Shown here piece after piece: positions 42,949 to 51,767 of a stretch of DNA of 64,000 bases. The stretch is taken from the NCBI RefSeq assembly GCF_000336385.2, contig NZ_HG424449.1:1-64000 (forward strand), read 5' to 3'. The notes beneath the pieces are model-generated. The model made no database searches, had not been told where the DNA came from, and was given only the letters and a program-made list of their open reading frames with translations. Source of the DNA: Lysobacter antibioticus HS124. Its GTDB lineage: Bacteria; Pseudomonadota; Gammaproteobacteria; Xanthomonadales; Xanthomonadaceae. The stretch's first letter is position 1, and each line of letters opens with the position of its first letter. The position numbers and the translations under genes are program-made.

Positions 42949-43874
42949 ACCAGTCCTGCCGCCTTCGCGATGCGCCACAGGCCATGGCAAAAGGCGGTGT
43001 CGCCTTCGATGATGTAGTGCGCGCAGCCGTAACGGCGCAGCGCCAGGGCGTAGGTGGCGGCGAGGCGTGCGCCGCCGATCACCGCGATTTCGCCGTCGGC
43101 GGCGGGGTCGCGGCCGACGCTCGCGGCCAGGCATTCGTAGCCGATCAGCAGGCCGGACAGGAAGGCCGGCAATTCCTCCGCCGGGGTCGCGTCGCGAACG
43201 TGGCGCGCGCGCACGCCGAACAATTGATGCAGCCAATCCGGACGCTCGCGCGCGGTGTCCAGGCCTCTGAGAAAACCGCGTTCCGACCAGGCTTGCGCGG
43301 GCAGGCCGCGGCCGATCAGGCTCTGATTCAACAGCAGCGCGTAAAGCTCGCCGGTGGGGTAGGTGGCGAAATCCACGACGGCGCCCCGGTCGAGTCCGAT
43401 CCACTTGCTGTGGGTGCCCGGCGCGACCACGCGATGGGTTCCGGGCGGCACGCCGAGCGCCTGCGTCTCTTCGCCGCGCATCACGTCGGCGAAGCCGTCG
43501 CTGTCGCCGCTGACTCCGGGCACGATCGCGGCGCGCCGGCCGCGGAACGCCAGCGGCTGCAAGGCCGCGGCCAGGGCCGAGGCGTCGGCCGGCAGGGCCG
43601 CGTAGGGCGCCTCCTGCCAGCCGCTGCGCGCACCGACCATGCCGGCCAACAGGATCGGCGCGGTGCCGTCGTCGAGATCGGCGCCGAGCAATTCTTCCAG
43701 CGCCGCGGCGAACGCGTCCGGCGAGGCGAGACCGGCCATGCCGCTGGCGCTGGAGCGGGTGGCGATGATGCCGCCGAGTTCGTCGAAGGCATGCACGCGC
43801 AGGTGGGTCGAACCCCAGTCGACGCCGATCAGGGCGACCGCGCCGGGCGAGATTGCGGTGGGATCAGCGGCCAT
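42945..43874 (-). CDS. dgoK: 2-dehydro-3-deoxygalactonokinase
   Basis: 309 residues of the DgoK kinase family, which is distinct from the PfkB-type KdgK. The N-terminal ATP/sugar motif is IGVDWGSTHLRVHAFDELG (about 17-35). VAPGTHSKWIGLDRG (about 149-163) and SGLLIGYECLAAS with VIGGARLAATYALAL near the C-terminus are family hallmarks. It phosphorylates 2-keto-3-deoxygalactonate at C6. The start at 43874 has an excellent GAGGAGGAAA site and overlaps the deacylase gene by 11 bases; the stop overlaps dgoA. The galacto-specific family is strong evidence that the route handles a galactose-configured acid. Confidence 0.92.
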   Translation of the reverse strand: MAADPTAISPGAVALIGVDWGSTHLRVHAFDELGGIIATRSSASGMAGLASPDAFAAALEELLGADLDDGTAPILLAGMVGARSGWQEAPYAALPADASALAAALQPLAFRGRRAAIVPGVSGDSDGFADVMRGEETQALGVPPGTHRVVAPGTHSKWIGLDRGAVVDFATYPTGELYALLLNQSLIGRGLPAQAWSERGFLRGLDTARERPDWLHQLFGVRARHVRDATPAEELPAFLSGLLIGYECLAASVGRDPAADGEIAVIGGARLAATYALALRRYGCAHYIIEGDTAFCHGLWRIAKAAGLV

Positions 43875-45327
43875 GTCTTTCCTCCTCGCGACGCAGAGCG
43901 CGGCCGCGTCGTTCGCCGGTGGCGCGGGCGTCGCGCAGCGCGCAAGCGCCGTCGACCCAGACCGCACGAATGCCGGCGGCCGCCTGCCGGGGTTCGGCAT
44001 AGCTGGCTCGGTCGGCGATGGTGGCCGGATCGAACAGCACCAGATCGGCGGCCAGCCCCGGCGCGATGCGGCCGCGGCGTTTGAGGCCGAAGCAGTCGGC
44101 CGATAACGAAGTCATGCGCCGCACCGCCTCGGCGAGGTGGAACAGCCCCTCGTCGCGGCAGTAGTGGCCGAGCACGCGCGGGAACGCGCCCCACAGGCGC
44201 GGATGCGGGTGCGCGTCGTGCGGCAGGCCGTCGGAGCCGATCATGGTGCGGTCGTGGGCGAGCACCCGGCGCACGTCGTCTTCGCGCATCTGGAAATACA
44301 CCGCGCCGGCCGGGTGCAGGCGGCGCGCGGCCTCCTTCTGATCAACGCCCCAATCGGCGGCGATCTCGGCCAGATCGCGTCCGGCCTGCTGCGGATGCGG
44401 CTGCGACCAGCTGACCAGGACGCGGATGACGCCGTCGACGTAATCCGGATCGAGTACGGTCGAGCCGGCCGTGTACGGATAGGCGTCGAGCCCGACCCAG
44501 TGCGAGCGCCGGCGCTGATCGATCCGCGCCAGGGTTTCGGCGCTGCGGCCCCAGTTGGCCGGTCCGGCGCACTTGTGGTGCGACAGCACCACCGGCGTGC
44601 GCGCCGCGACGCCGGCGTCGATGGCTTCGTCGAGCGCATCGAGCACGCCGTCGTACTCGTCGCGGATGTGCGAGGCGTAGACGCCGCCGCGCGCGCCGCT
44701 TTCCGCGGCGAGCGCGATCACCTCGCTGTTCGGCGCGGCCTGGCTGGGCCTGTAGAACAAGCCGCTGGACAAACCTATCGCGCCGGCGTCCAGCGCCTCG
44801 CGCAGGCGCGCGCGCATGCGTCCGAGTTCGGCTTCGTCGGCCGGCCGCGACAAGTCGGCGACCTCGGCGATGCGCAGGGTGGAATGGCCGACCAGTGCGG
44901 CGACGTTGACCGCCGGCCGTGCCGCATCGACCGCATCGAGGTAGTCGGCGAACCGGTCGAAGCGGAAATGCTCGCGGCCGCCGATCAGCGACAGCGGCGC
45001 GGGCGGCTCGCGGTCGGCCCGCCACGGCGCCAGGCTGATGCCGCAGTTGCCGGCGATCACCGTGGTCACGCCCTGGCTGAGCTTGTTGAACAGCCCGGGA
45101 TCGTCGAGTACGGCACGGTCGTCGTGGGTATGCACGTCGATGAAGCCCGGCGCCAGGGCCAGGCCGTGCGCGTCCTCGCGCAAGCGTCCGCGCAGCGTGT
45201 GCGACGCGCCGATGGCGGCGATGCGCCCGCCGTCGACCGCGACGTCGCCGCGATAGGCCGGGCCGCCGCTGCCGTCGTAGATCCGGGCGTCGGCGACGAC
45301 CAGCTCGTATTCGCGCGTCGGGTTCAT
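43864..45327 (-). CDS. N-acyl-D-amino-acid deacylase (amidohydrolase); proposed N-acetylgalactosaminate deacetylase
   Basis: 487 residues, D-aminoacylase group of the amidohydrolase superfamily. Metal ligands: His66/His68 in GFIDVHTHDD, Cys95 in AGNCGISLAP, then ASHIRDEYDG, VVLSHHKCAG and the general-base Asp in MIGSDGLPH (about 370). It removes an acyl group from an N-acyl-D-amino acid in the cytoplasm. N-acetylhexosaminate is itself an N-acyl-2-amino acid, and enzymes of this family deacetylate it in the chitin-oxidation pathway of marine Pseudoalteromonas, as I recall. The operon supports that role here. It overlaps dgoK by 11 bases and the regulator stop by ATGA. Confidence 0.88.
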   Translation of the reverse strand: MNPTREYELVVADARIYDGSGGPAYRGDVAVDGGRIAAIGASHTLRGRLREDAHGLALAPGFIDVHTHDDRAVLDDPGLFNKLSQGVTTVIAGNCGISLAPWRADREPPAPLSLIGGREHFRFDRFADYLDAVDAARPAVNVAALVGHSTLRIAEVADLSRPADEAELGRMRARLREALDAGAIGLSSGLFYRPSQAAPNSEVIALAAESGARGGVYASHIRDEYDGVLDALDEAIDAGVAARTPVVLSHHKCAGPANWGRSAETLARIDQRRRSHWVGLDAYPYTAGSTVLDPDYVDGVIRVLVSWSQPHPQQAGRDLAEIAADWGVDQKEAARRLHPAGAVYFQMREDDVRRVLAHDRTMIGSDGLPHDAHPHPRLWGAFPRVLGHYCRDEGLFHLAEAVRRMTSLSADCFGLKRRGRIAPGLAADLVLFDPATIADRASYAEPRQAAAGIRAVWVDGACALRDARATGERRGRALRREEERHGR

Positions 45328-46181
45328 GTCCGGCTCTGCGCCTGCAGGCGCTCCAACTCGGCCTTGGCGCGCCGCGCCTTCTCCAGCACGGCCGGCTGCT
45401 GGCGCAGGGCGACCGCGATCGCGAGCATGTCGATCACGGCCAGCTGCATCAGCCGCGATACGCCCGGCGAGTACTGGGTCGCCGCGCTGGACGGCGGCAG
45501 CAGCAGCGGTACGTGCGCGTCCCAGCCCAGCGGCGTGCCGGCCTGGGTCAGGGCGATGACCTGCGCGCCATGGTCCTTGGCGATGCGCACGCTGTCGTTG
45601 ATCTCGGCGCTGCGCCCGGACAGCGAGATCGCGAACAACACATCGCCCGGATCGAGCATGCCCGCGGCCAGCCGCTGCAGATGCCCGTCGCTGTGCGCGG
45701 TGGCGGCGATGTCCAGGCGCAAGAAGCGCAGGAACGCGTCCTGCGCGACCACGCCGGAGCCCGATCCCACGCCGATGCAGCACACCCGGCGCGCGCCGGC
45801 GATCAGCGCCGCTGCGGCGTCGAGCGCGGCCGGATCGGTGCGTTCGCGCACGTCCTGCAAGGCCACGGAAATGCTGTCGCAGACCTTGTGCACCAAGGTC
45901 GCGGCGTCGTCGTCCTTGTCGATGGTCACCGCCTGGTAGGGCACGCCGACGGCCAGGCTGTGGGCGAGGCGGACCTTGAACTGGCGCAGCCCGTCGCAGC
46001 CGACGGCGCGGCAGAAGCGGGTCACGCTGGGCTCCGAGACCCCGGCGCGCGCGGCCAGCGCGCCGATGCTGGCGTGGATGGCGAAGTCCAGGTCGGCCAG
46101 CACGACCTCGCCGACCTTGCGCTCGGCCGGACGCAGTCGTCCGAGGGCGTCGCGGATCGCCGGAATCAGATTGTCGGACAA
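45324..46181 (-). CDS. MurR/RpiR-family sugar-responsive regulator
   Basis: 285 residues. The N-terminal RpiR HTH (about 1-77) has IGALAARAGVSEPSVTRFCRAVGCDGLRQFK. The SIS sugar-binding domain (about 125-265) has CCIGVGSGSGVVAQDAF and VLFAISLSGRSAEINDSVRIAK. The start is TTG 46181, supported by GAGGAG seven bases upstream and by the family N-terminus (LSDNLIPAIRDAL); no in-frame ATG exists before residue 170 or so. SIS domains bind phosphosugars or sugar acids, so it probably senses 2-keto-3-deoxygalactonate or its phosphate and controls this operon and the divergent genes. Confidence 0.9.
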   Translation of the reverse strand: MSDNLIPAIRDALGRLRPAERKVGEVVLADLDFAIHASIGALAARAGVSEPSVTRFCRAVGCDGLRQFKVRLAHSLAVGVPYQAVTIDKDDDAATLVHKVCDSISVALQDVRERTDPAALDAAAALIAGARRVCCIGVGSGSGVVAQDAFLRFLRLDIAATAHSDGHLQRLAAGMLDPGDVLFAISLSGRSAEINDSVRIAKDHGAQVIALTQAGTPLGWDAHVPLLLPPSSAATQYSPGVSRLMQLAVIDMLAIAVALRQQPAVLEKARRAKAELERLQAQSRT

Positions 46182-46192
46182 GGGCGCGCTCC

Positions 46193-47500
46193 TCAGAAGA
46201 AAGTGTTGATCGCGCCGGTGACGCGATAGCCGTCGTCGACCGTCAGCAGGACCGGCCATTTGTCGAAGGTGGTGCAGGGGTGCGAGATGCCGGTCGCTAC
46301 CAGGTCGCCGATTTGCAGCGGGTGTTCCGGCGGCAGTTCCAGGTAGGCGTGCTGATCGTTCATCTTGGCGATGCGCGCCTCGCGCAACGGCCGCGGCGCG
46401 CCGTCGCCGGGGCGATGCCAGCACAGCGGCCTGGGCAGGTCGATGTCGTAGGAGGCGTCGCGCTTGCCCAGGGTCAGCAGGGCCAGGCCCGGCTCCGGGC
46501 GCGACTGCACCATGGCCCACACTTCCAGCGCCGGCTGCAGGCCATGGCGGAAGCTGGCGTCGTGGCGGGTGCGCATCTCTTGCTGGAGGCCGTGATAGAA
46601 GCCGTGGTCGGAGGTCAGATAGCAGCCCGAGCGCAGCACCCGCCGCAGCGGCCGGGAGCTGTGCCGCAGGCTGGCGAACGCGGCGGCGACGCGGTCGAAA
46701 TAGGCCGAGCCGCCGGCGCTGAGCAGGATCTCTTCGCCGTCGAACAGCCGCTCCTCGTCGCAGTGGCGGGTCAGTTCGAGCAACTGCGCGAGCAGAGCGT
46801 CGACGCGTTGCAGATCGGCCTCGCGATCGGCGCCGACCCACAGCCCCTCGTAGCCCTCGATGCCGGCCAGGCGCAGTCGCGGCGCGGCGGCGACCTCGCG
46901 CGCCAGCGCGCGGGCGGCGTCCACGCCGCGCACGCCGGTGCGCCCCTGCGGCGCGCCGAGCTCCACCAGCACGGGCAGGCGGCGTTGCGGCGCGATCCGC
47001 TGCATCGTCTGCTGCAGGCGCTGCACGCCGGCGGACGAATCGACCAGCACCCAGGCTTCGAAAGCGGGATCGTCGCGCAGCAGCGCGGCCAGGCTTTCGA
47101 TATCGGCCAGGGCGACCGGCTGGTTGGCCAGCAGCACGCGGCGCACCCCAAAACGGTACGCGATCTGCAGTTGCGGCACGGTGGCCAGGGTGATCGCCCA
47201 GGCACCGGCCTCGATCTGGGCCTGGAACAGTTGCGGGCTCATCGTGGTCTTGCCGTGCGGCGCCAGCAGTGCGCCGGCACGGGCGACGAAGTCGCGCATC
47301 CAGGCGATGTTGTGGGCGACGGTCGAATCGCGCAGTACGGCAACCGGATAGGACAGGCGGCCGTCGAGCACGTTGAGGCCGTGTCCGGCCAAGGCGCTCT
47401 GCTGTACCGGCGTCTGCAGCGCCAGTCCCTTGGTGCCGGGCAGCAACCATTGTTCGTGCAGGGCGCGCAATGCGTCGTTCATCGGTGCGGCGGCGCTCAT
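46193..47500 (-). CDS. D-threonine aldolase/D-serine dehydratase-like PLP enzyme; proposed galactosaminate dehydratase
   Basis: 435 residues, fold-type III (alanine-racemase-like) PLP enzyme. The PLP lysine is Lys84 in APHGKTTMSPQ. The metal pair His407/Cys409 in SHPCTTFDKWP matches the zinc site of D-serine dehydratases. Enzymes of this group include D-threonine aldolase and the D-glucosaminate dehydratase of Pseudomonas fluorescens, which gives 2-keto-3-deoxygluconate and ammonia (recalled). Between an N-acyl deacylase and DgoK/DgoA, a galactosaminate dehydratase making 2-keto-3-deoxygalactonate is the best reading. The start overlaps the SDR stop by one base. A plain D-amino-acid deaminase remains possible. 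Confidence 0.8.
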   Translation of the reverse strand: MSAAAPMNDALRALHEQWLLPGTKGLALQTPVQQSALAGHGLNVLDGRLSYPVAVLRDSTVAHNIAWMRDFVARAGALLAPHGKTTMSPQLFQAQIEAGAWAITLATVPQLQIAYRFGVRRVLLANQPVALADIESLAALLRDDPAFEAWVLVDSSAGVQRLQQTMQRIAPQRRLPVLVELGAPQGRTGVRGVDAARALAREVAAAPRLRLAGIEGYEGLWVGADREADLQRVDALLAQLLELTRHCDEERLFDGEEILLSAGGSAYFDRVAAAFASLRHSSRPLRRVLRSGCYLTSDHGFYHGLQQEMRTRHDASFRHGLQPALEVWAMVQSRPEPGLALLTLGKRDASYDIDLPRPLCWHRPGDGAPRPLREARIAKMNDQHAYLELPPEHPLQIGDLVATGISHPCTTFDKWPVLLTVDDGYRVTGAINTFF

Positions 47501-48288
47501 CAGTAGGGCTCGAGGGTCAGTTCCGCCGCCATCAACCGATTGCCGGCCATCAGCCCGCCGTCCACCGGTAACACCGCGCCGCTGATCATCCGCGCCTGCT
47601 CCGACGCCAGGAACCAGGCCGCCTCGGCGACGTCCTGCGGAGCGGCGAAGTCGCCCAGCGGGTACCACTTGCGCAGGTCTTCGAACACCTGCGGGTGCTT
47701 GTCGGCGCGCGCCTGCCAGGCCGGCGTCTTGACCGTGCCGGGGCAGACCACGTTGGCGCGCACGCCGAAGCGGCCATACTCGATCGCGATCGAGCGGGCG
47801 TAGCTGATCAACGCCGCCTTGGCCGCGCTGTAGGCGGGATGGCCGAGCGCGGCCAGGCCGTTGACCGAGCCGATGAAGACCGCGTTGCCGCGGCTGGCCT
47901 TGAGCCCGTCGATGGCGGCCGTGATCGTGCAATAGCCGGCGTGCAAGTTGAATTCGACGTCGCGCCGCCACGAGTCGGCGCTGGTGTCGGCCAGGCTCAG
48001 GCTTTCGGCGCTGCCGGCGTTGGCGATCACTGCGCCGATCGGGCCGTGAGTCTGCAGGGTGGGCGCCAGCGATGCGCGCAAGGCGTCCAGGTCGGACAGC
48101 TCCGATGTGCCTGTCAGCACACTATCCGGATCGTAGCCTGCGGCCAGCTCAGCCAGCGCCGCGCCGTCGCGATCGTGAGCGAGCACGCGGTCGCCGCCGG
48201 CGACGAAGCGTGCGACCAGGGCCTGGCCGATGCCGCCGGCGGCGCCGGTGATCAGGGTCAGGCGGCGAGGGCGAGGGGACGTACTCAT
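47500..48288 (-). CDS. SDR-family dehydrogenase; proposed GalNAc 1-dehydrogenase
   Basis: 262 residues, classical short-chain dehydrogenase. Cofactor motif TGAAGGIGQAL (about 14-24); an Asp at about 39 (LAHDRDG) suggests NAD over NADP. NAG motif is VIANAGSAES; the catalytic Ser-Tyr-Lys lies in GSVNGLAALGHPAYSAAKAAL (about 141-161). SDRs of this size oxidise aldoses at C1 (glucose dehydrogenase type) or many other alcohols. In this operon it would turn N-acetylgalactosamine into its lactone/acid and feed the deacylase. That substrate is inferred. The stop overlaps the next start by one base, and its own start is 21 bases after the TIM-barrel-like gene. Confidence 0.88.
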   Translation of the reverse strand: MSTSPRPRRLTLITGAAGGIGQALVARFVAGGDRVLAHDRDGAALAELAAGYDPDSVLTGTSELSDLDALRASLAPTLQTHGPIGAVIANAGSAESLSLADTSADSWRRDVEFNLHAGYCTITAAIDGLKASRGNAVFIGSVNGLAALGHPAYSAAKAALISYARSIAIEYGRFGVRANVVCPGTVKTPAWQARADKHPQVFEDLRKWYPLGDFAAPQDVAEAAWFLASEQARMISGAVLPVDGGLMAGNRLMAAELTLEPY

Positions 48289-48309
48289 GCGCGTTCGGTT
48301 CCTGTGTTC

Positions 48310-49500
48310 TCAGTCGCACCGCCGCAACGTTCGGCCGAGCGCACGCAGGCGGTCGGGGCGAAGCAGGCCGTAGTTGTAGAAGGATATATCGGCGATGCCG
48401 GCCGCTTTGACCGCGTGCAGCGCCGCCTCCAGTTCGTGGCCATCGTCGAGATCGGGCGGGCCGGGACGCAGTATCGCGCGCACCCGGCCGGCTGCGCCGA
48501 CCCGCTGCACGGTGTCGAACGCGTCGGCGGCCACGCGCGCGGCATTGGGTTCGTACAGCGGCACTTCGATCGCATCGGCCGCCTGGGCCAGCGCCGCCAG
48601 TTGGCTGCCCTCCAGCCAGGAGGAAGCGGTCGGCCGTTGTGCGGTCGGAATCACCACCACTTCGCGATCGCGCGGAACCGCGGCGCGTATCGCCGCAACC
48701 AGCTCGGCCACCCGGCGCTGGCGCAGCTTGAGATACGCCGACAGTTGCGGCATATCCAGCAGGTCGGCCATCAGCCAGCTCGCGGCCTGGTCGGCGCCGG
48801 CGTCGATGGGCGCGCCGAGATAGGCATCGACGCGACTGCGCACGCGCGCGGACAGGGCGTCGGCGTCGAGGTCGGCGGTGATCGCCAGGCGCCGGCAATC
48901 GGCACAGAAGCACAGTCCCAGCAGAGTTTCCAGCCACAGATTGCCGCGCACCTGGATGAACTCGCAACGGTGTCCATGCGCGTACGGCAACCAGTTCGGC
49001 GTTTCCAGCACCAGCCCCTGCACCGGTTGCCGGGCGACATCGGTCGACAGCGCGACGGCATAGTCGAACACCGCCGGCGAGGACGGGCACAGGCTGTGGA
49101 CGTAGGGGTCGCCCCAGGCATTGCGCACGACATGGCGGGGGTGGCGTTCGCCGAGGCGGCTGTTGTGCAGCAGCACGGTCCATGCGCGCACGGCGATGCG
49201 GCCGTCGTCGGCGAGATCGGCGGCGATGCGCAACAAGGCGGCATCGGAGTGCGCGAACGGAGCGATCTCGCCGTAGCGGTCCGGATCGGGTGCGAAGTAG
49301 GTGGCGCCGTCTTCGGGGAAGACCACGCGCCGGCCGGGGTGGTGCGGGCTGACGAACTTGCCGGCGTGGTAGCTCAACGCCAGGGTCACGCTGTCCAGGC
49401 CGAGCTCGCGCACCTGGGAAGCGAACTCGCGAGCGCCGCGTGCGGCCACGTCCCAGGGATAGGCGTACAGGGACCGGACCGGCGACCGCACCGTGCTCAT
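48310..49500 (-). CDS. Unknown cytoplasmic TIM-barrel-like (glycosidase-like) protein, first gene of the operon
   Basis: 396 residues, no signal peptide. Secondary structure reads as a TIM barrel: DSVTLALSYHAGKFVSPHHPG early, VLETPNWLPYAHGH near 175-188 with a possible catalytic Glu at a strand end, and EVPLYEPNAARVAADAF and ISFYNYGLLRPDRL near the C-terminus. A CFCADC pair around 200-205 may bind metal or structure a loop, as in some putative glycosidases. I recognise no named family. As first gene of the operon it probably has a catabolic role, perhaps hydrolysing an imported disaccharide or opening a lactone. Both ideas are guesses. Confidence 0.7.
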   Translation of the reverse strand: MSTVRSPVRSLYAYPWDVAARGAREFASQVRELGLDSVTLALSYHAGKFVSPHHPGRRVVFPEDGATYFAPDPDRYGEIAPFAHSDAALLRIAADLADDGRIAVRAWTVLLHNSRLGERHPRHVVRNAWGDPYVHSLCPSSPAVFDYAVALSTDVARQPVQGLVLETPNWLPYAHGHRCEFIQVRGNLWLETLLGLCFCADCRRLAITADLDADALSARVRSRVDAYLGAPIDAGADQAASWLMADLLDMPQLSAYLKLRQRRVAELVAAIRAAVPRDREVVVIPTAQRPTASSWLEGSQLAALAQAADAIEVPLYEPNAARVAADAFDTVQRVGAAGRVRAILRPGPPDLDDGHELEAALHAVKAAGIADISFYNYGLLRPDRLRALGRTLRRCD

Positions 49501-49756
49501 CTGCGTTCCTTGTAAATTAGAAACAACTTGGCGACTGATCTTTCGATGATGGTATCAACCAAAAGAAAATAAAGGCATTGTGCGGTGCAAAATGCAAGAA
49601 GTGGTCGTGTAGGATACTTTCACATGACGGTGCTGGCGGTCCCGGTTCAATGGTCTGCGAAGCACATCAGTCGAAGCCTTCGTTGCGGCTTCCCGAGCTC
49701 GGGACCGCGGACGGCGGCGCGGCTGCTTCGTTCCATGCCCGCTGCCGGAGGCTTTC
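49501..49756. promoter_or_regulatory. Divergent control region of the galactosaminate-type cluster
   Basis: 256 bases between the minus-strand operon and the plus-strand Rid/GH109 genes. Bases 49508-49620 are strikingly AT-rich for this genome. A short palindrome, TGGT-ATCA-ACCA, lies at 49550-49561, and a TTTC-centred stretch at 49540-49545. The RpiR regulator probably binds here. No -35/-10 pair could be fixed with confidence. Confidence 0.5.
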
Positions 49757-50161
49757 ATGAGCGACACCGACGCCATCGTCCGTTACGGCCTGGAGCCCAG
49801 CGGCGCCGGGGGCCAGTCTCTGCCGTTCTCGCCGGCGGTGCGCGCCGGCGACTTCGTCTACATCTCCGGACAGGTGGCGATGAACGAGCGCGGCGAGATC
49901 GAGCCCGGCGGCATCGAGGCGCAGACCCGGCGCACGATGGAGAACGTCGGAAAAGCGCTGGCGCTGGCCGGCTGCGATCTGACGCAGGTGGTCAAGGTCA
50001 CCGTCTGGCTCGACGATACCCGCGATTTCTGGAGCTTCAACCGCGTCTACCGCGAATACTTCGGCGACCGGCCGCCGGCGCGTTCGTGCGTGCGCGCGCA
50101 GATGATGGTCGACTGCAAGATCGAGATCGAAGCCGTCGCTTACGCCCCGCTTCCGCGCTGA
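49757..50161 (+). CDS. Rid-family (YjgF/YER057c/UK114) protein, non-archetypal
   Basis: 134 residues, cytoplasmic trimeric chorismate-mutase-like fold. Motifs: FVYISGQVAMNERGEIEPGG (about 34-53), VVKVTVWLDDTRDFWSFNRVYREYFG and the final IEIEAVAYAP. Archetypal RidA deaminates reactive imines from PLP enzymes using an Arg in a VARLPKD-like segment. Here that stretch reads VRAQMMVDCK, so the catalytic Arg seems absent. GGAGG lies close before ATG 49757. It is divergent from a PLP dehydratase operon, where enamine/imine clean-up would make sense, but the missing Arg argues for another task. Confidence 0.88.
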   Translation: MSDTDAIVRYGLEPSGAGGQSLPFSPAVRAGDFVYISGQVAMNERGEIEPGGIEAQTRRTMENVGKALALAGCDLTQVVKVTVWLDDTRDFWSFNRVYREYFGDRPPARSCVRAQMMVDCKIEIEAVAYAPLPR

Positions 50162-50289
50162 GCCGCGAAACGGTTCCGCCGGCGCGCGACGCGCCGGATC
50201 GTTTCTCTCGCCGCCACGCATTTCCCGCCGCCCGGCGCTGCCCGCGCTTACGCCTTCCACCCCACCGCACCCGATCGAGGCTTCCTGCA

Positions 50290-51642
50290 ATGAACCGACG
50301 CGACTTCCTCGCCACCTCCGCCACCGCGGGCACGTTGCTGGCCAGCAACGCGTTCACTCCGGCGTTCGCGCGTACCCGTTCGAAACTTCGCCTGGGCATG
50401 ATCGGCACGGGCATGCGCGGCCAGGTGCTGCTGCGCGAGCTGGTGCGCCGCGACGACGTCGAAGTGGTGGCGCTTTGCGACATCGAACCGATCATGCTCG
50501 GGCGCGCGATGAAGATGATCGAGAAGGCCGGCCGACCCAAGCCCGCCACGTACGGCGAGCAGGGCCAGGACGCCTACCGCAAGATGCTCGACAAGGGCGG
50601 GCTGGACGGGGTGATCATCGCCACGCCCTGGGAGTTCCATGCGCCGATGGCGATCGCCGCCATGCAGGCGCGGATCGCGGTCGCCTGCGAGGTCGTGGCC
50701 GGCATCACCCTGGACGATCATTGGCAGGTCTTGCGCGTGCAGCAGAAGACCGGGACGCCCTACATGCTGCTGGAGAACGTCTGCTACCGCCGCGACGTGC
50801 TGGCGGTCCTGAACATGGTCCGCCAAGGCCTGTTCGGCGAGATCGTGCACCTGCAGGGCGGCTACCAGCACGATCTGCGCGCGGTCAAGTTCAACAGCGG
50901 CGACCCGGACAAGCTGATCAACGACGGCGTGGAGTTCGGTCCCAAGGCCTGGTCCGAGGCCCGCTGGCGCACCGAGCATTCGGTCGAGCGCAACGGCGAG
51001 CTGTACCCGAGCCACGGCATCGGCCCTTGCGCGATGGTCGCCAATATCCATCGCGGCAACCGCTTCACCTACCTCAGCTCGTTCGCCAGCAAGGCGCGCG
51101 GCCTGCACGACTACATCGTCAAGAAGGGCGGCGCGGACCATCCCAACGCCAAGATCAAGTTCAAGCTCGGCGACCTGGTCACGACCCAGATCGAATGCGA
51201 GAACGGCGAGACCATCCTGCTGCAGCACGACACCTCGTTGCCGCGCCCGTACTCGCTGGGCTTCCGCGTACAAGGCACCGACGGGCTGTGGATGGACGTC
51301 AACGATTCGATCCATATCGAAGGCAAGAGCAAGCCGCACGAGTGGGACCCGGCCGAAGCCTGGTTGCAGAAGTACGACCACCCGCTGTGGAAGCGCTATG
51401 CCCAGGCCGCTGCCGGCGCCGGCCACGGCGGCATGGACTATTTCGTGATCCATGCCTTCGTCGAGGCGCTCAAGGCCGGCGAGGCCATGCCGATCGATAT
51501 CTACGACGCAGTCGCCTGGAGCGCGATCACGCCGCTGTCGGAGCAATCGATCGCCGAGCACAAGACGTTGGCGTTTCCCGACTTCACCGAGGGCAAGTGG
51601 AAGGACCGCAAGCCGATCTTCGCCTTCGACGACCGCTACTGA
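50290..51642 (+). CDS. Tat-exported GH109-type NAD-dependent glycosidase (Gfo/Idh/MocA fold)
   Basis: 450 residues. A twin-arginine leader (MNRRDFLATSATAGTLL, cleavage near AFA) exports a folded, NAD-bound protein. The Rossmann motif is LGMIGTGMRGQVLLREL (about 36-52); VIIATPWEFH and VACEVVAG follow. GH109 features are NGELYPSHGIGPCA (about 237-250) with a catalytic-site His, and YDHPLWKRYAQAAAGAGHGGMDYF near the end. GH109 enzymes remove alpha-GalNAc with a bound NAD. This fits release of GalNAc for the neighbouring operon. Other exported MocA-like oxidoreductases look similar, so the activity needs testing. Confidence 0.82.
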   Translation: MNRRDFLATSATAGTLLASNAFTPAFARTRSKLRLGMIGTGMRGQVLLRELVRRDDVEVVALCDIEPIMLGRAMKMIEKAGRPKPATYGEQGQDAYRKMLDKGGLDGVIIATPWEFHAPMAIAAMQARIAVACEVVAGITLDDHWQVLRVQQKTGTPYMLLENVCYRRDVLAVLNMVRQGLFGEIVHLQGGYQHDLRAVKFNSGDPDKLINDGVEFGPKAWSEARWRTEHSVERNGELYPSHGIGPCAMVANIHRGNRFTYLSSFASKARGLHDYIVKKGGADHPNAKIKFKLGDLVTTQIECENGETILLQHDTSLPRPYSLGFRVQGTDGLWMDVNDSIHIEGKSKPHEWDPAEAWLQKYDHPLWKRYAQAAAGAGHGGMDYFVIHAFVEALKAGEAMPIDIYDAVAWSAITPLSEQSIAEHKTLAFPDFTEGKWKDRKPIFAFDDRY

Positions 51643-51660
51643 GGCTGCGTTTTCGCCGGG

Positions 51661-51680
51661 GCGGCGTATGCCGCTCCTGC
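51661..51680 (-). repeat. REP-like element, variant copy
   Basis: On the minus strand GCAGGAGCGGCATACGCCGC, sharing AGGAGCGGC with copies at 20388-20410 and 62766-62786. It forms a GCGGC-GTAT-GCCGC hairpin just after the GH109-type gene. Confidence 0.4.
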
Positions 51681-51714
51681 GTGAAGCCTTCGGTCGGAAA
51701 CCCTTGAAGCGCCG

Positions 51715-51767
51715 TTGACAGGTTCAAGTTCCCCGCCATAACCTTCAATAACCCTGTTGGAGGTTAT
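51715..51767 (+). promoter_or_regulatory. Sigma-70-like promoter and leader hairpin of the exported Rid gene
   Basis: TTGACA (51715-51720), 16 bases, CATAAC (51737-51742) is a fair -35/-10 pair, rare to see so clearly in this GC-rich DNA. An inverted repeat, ATAACCT (51738-51744) / AGGTTAT (51761-51767), overlaps the -10 and leader. It could be an operator or a hairpin hiding a TTGGAGG ribosome site. Confidence 0.45.
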
